Assembly: GCA_003131705.1 (NCBI GenBank)
Contig: PKUY01000345.1
Location: 4,941-18,130, forward strand
Origin: Acidobacteriota bacterium
GTDB lineage: Bacteria > Acidobacteriota > Terriglobia > Acidiferrales > UBA7541
DNA length: 13,190 nt
Direction: 5' to 3'
Part shown: piece by piece, positions 7,633-13,190 of the stretch
Numbering within the stretch: the stretch's first letter is position 1
Layout of the letters: every line of letters starts with the position of its first letter
Notes under the pieces: generated by a model
What the model was told of the DNA's origin: nothing
Databases searched by the model: none
The model's input: only the letters and a program-made list of their open reading frames with translations
Program-made: the position numbers and the translations under genes

Positions 7633-9276
7633 ATGATCCGCAGACGTGAACTGCTGAAAATGTCTCTGCTTAGCGGGGGCGCGGCAGTCACCGGCAGCCT
7701 CCTCGGTTCCTCATTTGCGAAAGCGGCTCTCGCAGCGGACTCCGCATCTTCCGTTGTCGATACCACGCTCGGCAAAATCCGCGGCGCTTCCGCGAACGGC
7801 GTTTCTTCGTTCAAGGGTGTTCACTACGGCGCTTCGACCGAAGGTGCCATGCGCTTCCTGCCACCGGCGCCGCCGAAGCCATGGACGCGCGTGCGCGATG
7901 CACTGGAAATCGGGCCGCCGGCTCCTCAGGACGCAGCTGGCTCCAATAGCGCCTCCGAAATCCGCAAGGCCATGGGTGATCTGATCGGCCCTGGAACGAT
8001 GGGCGAGGATTGTCTTGTCCTCAATGTTTGGATGCCAAGTCTCCGCAACGGCAGCAAGCGGCCCGTGATGGTCTGGCTGCACGGCGGCGGATACACCAGC
8101 GGCTCGGCCGGAGTCCCTGTATACGACGGGACGAACCTCGCGCGAAAGCAGGATGTGGTTGTCGTCGGAATTAATCACCGGCTGAATGTTTTTGGCTATC
8201 TCTATCTCGCCGAGTTGAGCGGCGAAAAATATGCCGATTCCGGAAACGTGGGCATGCTCGACATCGTCCTGGCGCTTCGATGGGTGCGCGACAATATAGG
8301 AAACTTCGGCGGCGATCCCGGAAACGTGACGATCTTCGGCGAATCTGGCGGCGGCGGGAAAGTCAGCACGCTCATGGCCATGCCTGGGGCGAAGGGACTA
8401 TTTCACAAAGGAATTGTGGAGAGCGGTTCAACGCTGCGCGTGGGCTCGCGCGAAGATGCCAACAAAGCGGCGGAGAGGCTGGTCGCGCAGCTCGGCATCA
8501 CGCCGAACCGTATCGATGATCTCCAGAAAGTGCCGATGGATAAACTCTTGGCCACTCTGCATTCGATGGCGGGGCCGAATGCGCCTCGGTTGGGTCCAGT
8601 CGTTGATGGCCGTTCGCTGCCGAGGAATCCGTTCGACCCGGACGCGCCGCCGCTTACTGCAAGCGTCCCGATGCTGATCGGCACGAACGCCACGGAGTCC
8701 ACGCTGCTGCTTGGTCTCGGAGATTCAGGACTCTTCTCCTTGGATGACGCCGCGATGCGCACCCGGCTGAAGGCCTATCTGCATCTTGACGACGATTCGA
8801 AACTCGATAGCGTGATCGCGTCCTACAAGAAAGACCGCCCGAACGCCACGCCCAGCGACATCTATTTTGCCGTCACCACCGACCGCATGATGCGAATGAA
8901 CGCCATCACGCAGACCGAGCGCAAAGCCGCTCAAGGAACGCCTGCCTATATGTATCTGTTCGGGTGGCAAACGCCGGTTCTCGGGGGGAAGCTGAAATCG
9001 CCGCACGCCATCGAGCTTTCATTTGTGTTCGACAACGTCAACACGCAGACCGGAATGACCGGCACGGGCGCCGATTTGCAGGCGCTCGCCGATAGAGTCA
9101 GCGCCGCGTGGGCCGCGTTCGCGCGCACCGGAAATCCGAGCCACCCTGGCATTCCGAAGTGGCCCGCCTATGACACGATCAGCCGCGCCACCATGATCTT
9201 CAACGATGAATGTCAGGTAGTGAACGATCCGAGCAGAGATGAGCGGATCGCGATGAGCGCTCTGCCGTGGGCGTAA
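7633..9276 (+). CDS. Tat-exported type-B carboxylesterase
   Basis: A 547-residue alpha/beta-hydrolase of the carboxylesterase type B family (para-nitrobenzyl esterase and cholinesterase relatives). The N-terminus has RRRELLK (residues 3-9), a twin-arginine motif, then a hydrophobic stretch and probable cleavage after AALA (residue 34), so it should act in the periplasm or outside the cell. The oxyanion-hole loop is HGGG at 150-153. The nucleophile elbow is GESGGG with Ser238, and the triad is completed by Glu355 (in TNATES) and His458 (in SPHAIE). GEDCLVLNVWMP is the usual family signature. The ATG at 7633 is the start: AGGAGG at 7621-7626 lies 6 nt upstream, whereas the TTG at 7627 abuts it. 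It follows the MFS pair by 100 bp in the same direction, so it may release acids that those carriers import; natural ester substrate unknown. Confidence 0.9.
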   Translation: MIRRRELLKMSLLSGGAAVTGSLLGSSFAKAALAADSASSVVDTTLGKIRGASANGVSSFKGVHYGASTEGAMRFLPPAPPKPWTRVRDALEIGPPAPQDAAGSNSASEIRKAMGDLIGPGTMGEDCLVLNVWMPSLRNGSKRPVMVWLHGGGYTSGSAGVPVYDGTNLARKQDVVVVGINHRLNVFGYLYLAELSGEKYADSGNVGMLDIVLALRWVRDNIGNFGGDPGNVTIFGESGGGGKVSTLMAMPGAKGLFHKGIVESGSTLRVGSREDANKAAERLVAQLGITPNRIDDLQKVPMDKLLATLHSMAGPNAPRLGPVVDGRSLPRNPFDPDAPPLTASVPMLIGTNATESTLLLGLGDSGLFSLDDAAMRTRLKAYLHLDDDSKLDSVIASYKKDRPNATPSDIYFAVTTDRMMRMNAITQTERKAAQGTPAYMYLFGWQTPVLGGKLKSPHAIELSFVFDNVNTQTGMTGTGADLQALADRVSAAWAAFARTGNPSHPGIPKWPAYDTISRATMIFNDECQVVNDPSRDERIAMSALPWA

Positions 9277-9301
9277 GTTTGCCTCTGGTGGACTCCTAGT
9301 C

Positions 9302-9791
9302 GTGAAACGCGCAACTATCCAGATCTTGCTGTTGCTGTGCCGTGACAGTCACTTTCGTGGGCCAGACATTACCGTCGCACATTTGAGTGCGCTTGAAGAA
9401 AATATAGCGACGCAATTCAACGAATTGCGCGTAAAGGCTGGCCTGAGGCCACTCACGTTCCGACAAGACATACGGATGCGAATGGAGGCGTGCTCTATAC
9501 AACTCAGCGGTCCCGACCCCCGGCGTTGAAGACGGGCGCGTGAAACGAAAATGGTGGTTCCTGGCTGCTAACCCCAGCAAGCCAGACAGCGAGCTGGCGC
9601 GACTAGCGGGTACAAGAACCAGCTATGACGACATGGCAGTGGGCGTCTGGTTCGCCACAACCGACGTTTACAAGGCTGGTATGTATTGGGTCGTCGTCCA
9701 TCCCGAACATAGTGAGGCACACGAAGTTTTCTGGGGACACTTCTATTTGACCGACGACCTCGAGTATCAGACGCCGTTCGACAAACAGTAG
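9302..9791 (+). pseudogene. CAP/SCP-like small protein gene, interrupted by a frameshift
   Basis: Two adjacent frames look like halves of one protein. The first (GTG at 9302, stop at 9527-9529) contains ATQFNELRVKAGLRPL and RMRMEAC, which resembles the first helix of CAP/SCP/PR-1 domains. The second continues in the next frame to a TAG at 9789-9791 and carries VGVWFATT, MYWVVVHPE and FWGHFYLTDD, like the closing strands of such a domain. Removing one C from the run of five at 9517-9521 joins GPDP directly to GVEDGRV and restores about 162 residues with no stop. Upstream, the frame that reads AVTVTFVGQ (9339-9365) looks more like a signal peptide than the annotated frame does, hinting at a second shift. 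This may be decay or sequencing error. It starts 25 bp after the esterase and may be an unrelated remnant. The CAP assignment is from pattern recognition only. Confidence 0.55.
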
Positions 9792-9813
9792 AAAGAACGG
9801 CTTCTTCAGCGTT

Positions 9814-9840
9814 GCCGCTCTATCAAATAGGCGAAGCGGC
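9814..9840. terminator. Weak inverted repeat in the convergent gap
   Basis: GCCGCT (9814-9819) pairs with AGCGGC (9835-9840) across a 15-nt loop, in the 73-bp gap between the CAP-like remnant and the end of the ABC permease gene. There is no clear T run on either side, so this is only a possible bidirectional terminator. Confidence 0.2.
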
Positions 9841-9864
9841 TGATCCGTTGGAACGGCCAGGTTG

Positions 9865-10611
9865 TTACAGCTGAATCTTCGAGAAGAAGTAGCTTCCGAC
9901 GCCGAGCAGGATCGCCGTCAGGATGGTCAGCACGACGAAGTCTGTCGCCATGTTGAACACGAACACATTGCTGAGTGAACCGCGAAGGCCGTCCACACCG
10001 TAGCTGAGTGGATTCAGACGCAACGCGAACTGCAGCGCCTTCGGCAAACCCGACGCAGAGAAAATGGCGCCCGAGAAAAAGAACAGCGGCATCACCAGAA
10101 AGTTGATAATCAGCGGAAATCCCTGCATGTCCTGCAGCACGGAGCCGAAAACCGTGCCGATCGAAGTGAAAAGAAGCGCGATCAGAAACATGAACACGAT
10201 TGCCACCGGCACCAGCCGCGGATTCGCGATCCGGAAGCCGGCAATCACGCAGATCACGAACACGACTGTACCCTGCGCCATCGCCACGATCGCGCCGCCG
10301 AGCGTCCTTCCGAGAACGATTTCCAGGCGCGAAACAGGAGCCACCAGCGTTTCCTTCAGAAATCCGAATTGCCGGTCCCAGATGATTTCGATCCCCGAGA
10401 ATACGGCATTAAAGAGAATCGCCATGGAGATGATTCCCGGCGAGAGGAAGTTGATGTAGTCCCCGCCACCCGCCTTCGCGAACATCGCTTTGAACCCGAA
10501 TCCGAGCGCAATGAGAAAGAGAATCGGCTGTCCGAGCGAGCCGATAATCCGAGCGGGCGAGCGAATGTAACGCTTGAGCTGCCTTAAGCAAAGTATGTAG
10601 ATGGCATTCAT
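9865..10611 (-). CDS. ABC-2 type exporter permease (DrrB-like)
   Basis: A 248-residue inner-membrane permease with about six hydrophobic segments. After a short cytoplasmic N-terminus (LRQLKRYIRSP) comes a first membrane segment, a loop and then GIISMAILFNAVFSG. The amphipathic coupling region is IWDRQFGFLKETLVAPVSR, characteristic of ABC-2/DrrB/NodJ-like permeases. Later segments include FGSVLQDMQGFPLIINFLVMP and the family's RLNPLSYGVDGLRG before the final helix. Its ATG overlaps the TGA of the ATPase gene (ATGA at 10611-10608), so the two are translationally coupled and must form one transporter, presumably two permease copies with two ATPases. The family exports drugs, polysaccharides or lipid-linked material; the substrate cannot be told from sequence and there is no obvious link to the aromatic genes. 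Confidence 0.92.
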   Translation of the reverse strand: MNAIYILCLRQLKRYIRSPARIIGSLGQPILFLIALGFGFKAMFAKAGGGDYINFLSPGIISMAILFNAVFSGIEIIWDRQFGFLKETLVAPVSRLEIVLGRTLGGAIVAMAQGTVVFVICVIAGFRIANPRLVPVAIVFMFLIALLFTSIGTVFGSVLQDMQGFPLIINFLVMPLFFFSGAIFSASGLPKALQFALRLNPLSYGVDGLRGSLSNVFVFNMATDFVVLTILTAILLGVGSYFFSKIQL

Positions 10612-11414
10612 CGCCGTCCTGCTCCTCTCCAGACTTTCCCCATCATCCGCATCCGGTCTGCGGAAGTCGCTTCTTCTTCTCGAATTGCATGCCCCGTTAA
10701 CGCGATGAACGCGTCTTCGAGCGTTGCGGCATTCGTTTTCGCTTTCAGCTCCGCCGGTGTTCCCTCGGCGACAATTTTTCCGTGGTCGATCACGGCGACA
10801 TCGTCCGCCACGCGGTCAGCTTCTTCCATGTAATGCGTGGTGAAGAACACAGTGACGTTTTCTTCCTTGCTCAGTTGCTGGATGTAGCCCCAGATGTGGT
10901 TTCGCGTCTGGGGATCGAGGCCGATTGTCGGCTCGTCGAGAAAAAGGATTCGCGGCTTGTGCAAGAGCGCCCGCGCAACTTCAAGGCGGCGCTTCATGCC
11001 GCCGGAATATTGCTTCACGAAATCGTTTTTACGGTCGGCAAGCCCGACGAAATCGACGAGCATGTCGATACGCTTCAGCCGCTCGGCGCGCGGAACTCCG
11101 TAGAGAATTCCGTGCAGGTCCATATTCTCTTGCGCCGTCAATTCGTCGTCGAGGCTCGGATCCTGAAACACGATTCCGAACGAGCGACGCACAGCCCGTT
11201 GCTCGCGCGTGGGGTCGTGGCCGTTGACGCGAATCGATCCGCTGGTTGGATCGAGCACGGTGGTGAGCATTTTGATCGTGGTGGTTTTTCCGGCTCCGTT
11301 GGGGCCGAGGAAGCCGAAGATTTTTCCTTCGGGGACCGTGAACGCGATGTGATTCACGGCACAAAAATCCCCGTAGTTCTTGACCAAGTCCTGGACTACG
11401 ATCATTTCGCCCAT
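10608..11414 (-). CDS. ABC exporter ATP-binding subunit (DrrA-like)
   Basis: A 268-residue ABC ATPase. Walker A is GPNGAGKT at residues 37-44; the Q-loop is VFQDPSLDDELT with Gln84; the signature is YSGGMKRR at 136-143; Walker B is ILFLDEP, with catalytic Glu161; the H-loop is FTTHYMEEAD with His194. SLDDELTAQENM and the ~70-residue tail after the H-loop (KIVAEGTPAELK, then NAATLEDAFIALTGH) are typical of DrrA-type drug-exporter ATPases. The ATG at 11414 is chosen, with AAGG 5 nt upstream; the frame could extend to a TTG at 11438 without a site, or begin at the ATG at 11405. It forms a coupled pair with the permease and is divergent from the ThDP decarboxylase, sharing a 122-bp control region. 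Confidence 0.93.
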   Translation of the reverse strand: MGEMIVVQDLVKNYGDFCAVNHIAFTVPEGKIFGFLGPNGAGKTTTIKMLTTVLDPTSGSIRVNGHDPTREQRAVRRSFGIVFQDPSLDDELTAQENMDLHGILYGVPRAERLKRIDMLVDFVGLADRKNDFVKQYSGGMKRRLEVARALLHKPRILFLDEPTIGLDPQTRNHIWGYIQQLSKEENVTVFFTTHYMEEADRVADDVAVIDHGKIVAEGTPAELKAKTNAATLEDAFIALTGHAIREEEATSADRMRMMGKVWRGAGRR

Positions 11415-11467
11415 CGTTGCCTTCCCCCGCGGCCGCAATCGCCGCCCCCGTCCAACAGCGGCGAGAC

Positions 11468-11497
11468 AGGATACGATGTATCCAAGCAGCCGGGCAA
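11468..11497 (-). promoter_or_regulatory. Weak promoter candidate for the ABC exporter pair
   Basis: On the minus strand TTGCCC (11497-11492) and TATCCT (11473-11468) stand 18 bp apart, each matching the sigma-70 consensus at four of six positions. The -10 overlaps the left arm of the dyad at 11469-11483. Confidence 0.25.
11469..11483. promoter_or_regulatory. 15-bp dyad, candidate operator between the ABC pair and the decarboxylase
   Basis: GGATAC (11469-11474) and GTATCC (11478-11483) are perfect reverse complements with a 3-bp centre GAT. The site overlaps the -35 region of the rightward promoter and the -10 of the possible leftward one, so one regulator could control both directions. The size and odd-numbered centre fit a dimeric helix-turn-helix protein; which family is unknown. 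Confidence 0.4.
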
Positions 11498-11502
11498 TCA
11501 GA

Positions 11503-11508
11503 TATAAC
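11503..11508 (+). promoter_or_regulatory. Probable -10 element of the decarboxylase promoter
   Basis: TATAAC matches the consensus at five of six positions and would start transcription near 11515, 22 nt before the GTG. No recognisable -35 hexamer stands upstream; that position is taken by the dyad, which would suit activator-dependent control. Confidence 0.35.
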
Positions 11509-11536
11509 GTGCCGAGAGAAAGAGGAGGTTTTTGCC

Positions 11537-13150
11537 GTGAGCACAGTGCGAGAGGCGACCTACGGCGTTTTGCGCGATTTGGGGATGAACAAGATTTTCG
11601 GAAATCCCGGTTCGAGCGAGCTGCCGTTCCTCAAGGACATGCCTTCCGACTTCGACTACATCCTCGCGCTGCATGAACGAAGCGCGGCGGGGATGGCTCT
11701 CGGTTATGCGATGGCCACGGGTGAAGCAGCGTTCGTGAATCTTCATTCGATCGCGAGCGCCGGGAATGGGCTGTCCGCGATCATCGACGCTCTCTATTGC
11801 CATGCGCCGCTGGTAATCACAACGGGCCAGCAGGACCGGCGGCAGATTCTCGGCGAACCTTTTCTTGTCAGCCGTGCGGTCGAAGTCGTGAAACCTTACG
11901 TGAAATGGGCCTGCGAGCCGCTTCGCGCCGAAGACGTTCCAGCAGCAATCGCTCGTGGCTATCACCTTGCGATGTTGCCGCCGCGCGGGCCGGTGTTCAT
12001 CTCGATTCCCATGGACGACTGGAACAAGCCATGCGCGCCGATGATCGCGCGCAAAGTAACTCAAACTGTGTTAGCTGATCCCGCGGCACTCGATGAAGTG
12101 GTTCGGGCAATTGACGCCGGCCGCAACCTCGCGATCATTGCGGGATCGCAAATTGAAGAAGACCGCGCCTGGCACGACGTAATCGCACTCGCCGAGCGAT
12201 TGAACGCGGACGTCTTCAGCGAACCGATTGCCTCGCGCTGCGCGTTTCCGCGAAGTCATCGTTTGTTTCGCGGCGGATTATTCCCGGCGCAAAAACCACT
12301 CGCTGATCAATTGGCCGGCTACGACACCGTCGTCGTGTTGGGCGCGCCCGTGTTTCTTTACTACGCGTATGTACCCGGCAACGCCATCGCGCCCGGCACC
12401 AAACTTTTTCAGGTCACAAATTCTCCGCAGGACGCCTCGGCTGCGCTCGCCGGGACGAGCATCGTGGGCAATATTGCCGCTGCCGCGCGGTATATCGGCA
12501 GCCGCGTGAAGCCCGTCGAGCGAGTCATCGCCGCGCGCGCGACGGTGCCCGATCCGAAGCCTGAACACCCGATGACTCCGGGCTACGTTTTCAGCGTCTT
12601 GAATAAGCTCTTGCCGCACGACGCAATTATTTCCGAGGAGTGCCCGTCTTCGAAGGGCGATCTCGACCGTCACATCATGCTCGATGAACCGGGATCGTTC
12701 TATTCCGTTCGCACCGGGATACTGGGCTTCGGCATGCCCACGGCTGTCGGGTTGCAATTGGCGCATCCCCATCGGCGAGTGATTTGTGCCGTGGGCGATG
12801 GCTCGGCGCAGTATTCGATTCAGGCTTTGTGGTCTGCAGTGCAGTGCAAGGCCCCTGTAATTTTTCTGGTGATATGCAACGGAAACTATTCCGCGCTGAA
12901 GGGATTCCGCGATTTTACGAAGGTTGGGAAAAATGTGCCGGGGAGCGACATACCTGGAATCGATGCCGTGAAAATCGCGCAAGGCTACGGCATGACGGCT
13001 CGAGGTGTTGACCGCGCCGAGGATCTCGAACCGGCGTTGAAATGCGCGTTCGCCTCGAACGAGCCCTGCTTGATCACTGTGAAGGTTTCGGAGGGTGGGC
13101 AAACGACGATGGGAATGGACCAGTCGGTGAACCCGCCAAACTACGGATGA
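11537..13150 (+). CDS. mdlC: ThDP-dependent benzoylformate decarboxylase homologue
   Basis: A 537-residue thiamine-diphosphate enzyme, close in length to Pseudomonas putida benzoylformate decarboxylase (528), which converts benzoylformate to benzaldehyde and CO2. From the GTG at 11537 (GGAGG 8 nt upstream) the N-terminal numbering matches that enzyme exactly: Ser26 in GNPGSSELPFLKD, Glu47 in LALHER, His70 in NLHS. The cofactor domain has VGDGSAQYSIQALW and CNGNYSALKGF, giving the Mg/ThDP-binding Asp and Asn and the Ala-Leu and Phe of the substrate pocket. Two active-site positions differ: catalytic His281 is Tyr276 here (VFLYYAY instead of VFRYHQY), and the loop with Thr377 reads SEECPSSKG. 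So the fold and family are sure, but the substrate may be another aromatic 2-oxo acid, such as 4-hydroxybenzoylformate. It is divergent from the ABC pair; a further frame may overlap its stop. Confidence 0.82.
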   Translation: MSTVREATYGVLRDLGMNKIFGNPGSSELPFLKDMPSDFDYILALHERSAAGMALGYAMATGEAAFVNLHSIASAGNGLSAIIDALYCHAPLVITTGQQDRRQILGEPFLVSRAVEVVKPYVKWACEPLRAEDVPAAIARGYHLAMLPPRGPVFISIPMDDWNKPCAPMIARKVTQTVLADPAALDEVVRAIDAGRNLAIIAGSQIEEDRAWHDVIALAERLNADVFSEPIASRCAFPRSHRLFRGGLFPAQKPLADQLAGYDTVVVLGAPVFLYYAYVPGNAIAPGTKLFQVTNSPQDASAALAGTSIVGNIAAAARYIGSRVKPVERVIAARATVPDPKPEHPMTPGYVFSVLNKLLPHDAIISEECPSSKGDLDRHIMLDEPGSFYSVRTGILGFGMPTAVGLQLAHPHRRVICAVGDGSAQYSIQALWSAVQCKAPVIFLVICNGNYSALKGFRDFTKVGKNVPGSDIPGIDAVKIAQGYGMTARGVDRAEDLEPALKCAFASNEPCLITVKVSEGGQTTMGMDQSVNPPNYG

Positions 13151-13190
13151 CGGCCCCCGTTGTGGTGCCCAGCATCGCCAACGTTTGCTG
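13147..13190 (+). CDS. Possible start of the next gene, overlapping the decarboxylase stop
   Basis: An ATG at 13147 overlaps the TGA of the decarboxylase as ATGA and stays open to the window end, reading MTAPVVVPSIANVC. Such overlaps usually mark coupled operon genes, but there is no clear Shine-Dalgarno sequence and 14 codons cannot identify a product. Confidence 0.3.
   Translation, partial: MTAPVVVPSIANVC

Noticed and set aside
10782..11507. 241-codon + strand frame over the ABC ATPase
   Set aside because: The ATPase on the other strand has all ABC motifs; this frame has none and runs through its promoter region.
12240..12265. His in FPRSHRLFRG of the decarboxylase as the catalytic His281
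   Set aside because: It aligns with His246 of the Pseudomonas enzyme (FPTRHPCFRG), 35 residues before His281, so it does not rescue the missing residue.
12278..13102. 274-codon minus-strand frame opposite the decarboxylase
   Set aside because: Antisense to a well-supported ThDP enzyme; rich in Arg and His without recognisable motifs or a ribosome binding site.

Overview
This looks like a chromosomal segment from a soil-type, moderately GC-rich Gram-negative bacterium. Acidobacteriota is my best guess, from the style of the gene set: a non-lipidated CsgG-like protein with a Pro/Thr/Ala linker, a Tat-exported type-B carboxylesterase, and a Lys-rich tail protein. There is no rRNA, tRNA or other phylogenetic marker, so the taxonomy is inference. 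I found no phage, integrase, transposase or CRISPR array.

Layout, left to right. (1) Bases 1-396 (-): 5' part of a gene for a small protein with a very basic N-terminus and an acidic C-terminus, cut by the window edge. (2) 526-2145 (-): FAD-dependent aromatic-ring hydroxylase of the PheA/TfdB/RdmE-like class. (3) 2387-3448 (+): exported CsgG/HfaB-domain protein, divergent from (2); their shared 241-bp intergenic region carries a good promoter, an inverted repeat and a direct repeat. (4) 3458-4648 (-): 4-hydroxybenzoate 3-monooxygenase (PobA), convergent with (3) across only 9 bp. (5) 4903-6195 and 6240-7532 (+): two tandem paralogous MFS carriers, both starting with GTG, divergent from pobA. 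(6) 7633-9276 (+): Tat-exported carboxylesterase in the same direction. (7) 9302-9791 (+): a frameshifted gene for a small CAP/SCP-like protein. (8) 9865-11414 (-): a translationally coupled DrrAB-type ABC exporter pair. (9) 11537-13150 (+): a ThDP-dependent benzoylformate decarboxylase homologue, divergent from the ABC pair. A further reading frame may begin at 13147.

The unifying theme is aromatic-acid metabolism. An exported esterase could release aromatic acids from esters, the two MFS carriers could import them, PobA converts 4-hydroxybenzoate to protocatechuate, the second flavin hydroxylase could act on another phenolic, and the decarboxylase would turn an aryl-glyoxylate into an aldehyde. 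No aldehyde dehydrogenase, ring-cleavage dioxygenase or transcription factor is present in the window, so any pathway is incomplete here. The most notable oddities are: the decarboxylase keeps Ser26, Glu47 and His70 at their exact family positions but has Tyr where Pseudomonas benzoylformate decarboxylase has catalytic His281; the CsgG-like protein has two glycine-rich stretches where CsgG has its membrane hairpins and lacks a lipobox; and the CAP-like gene is broken at a run of five C. I did not find a convincing wholly new system.
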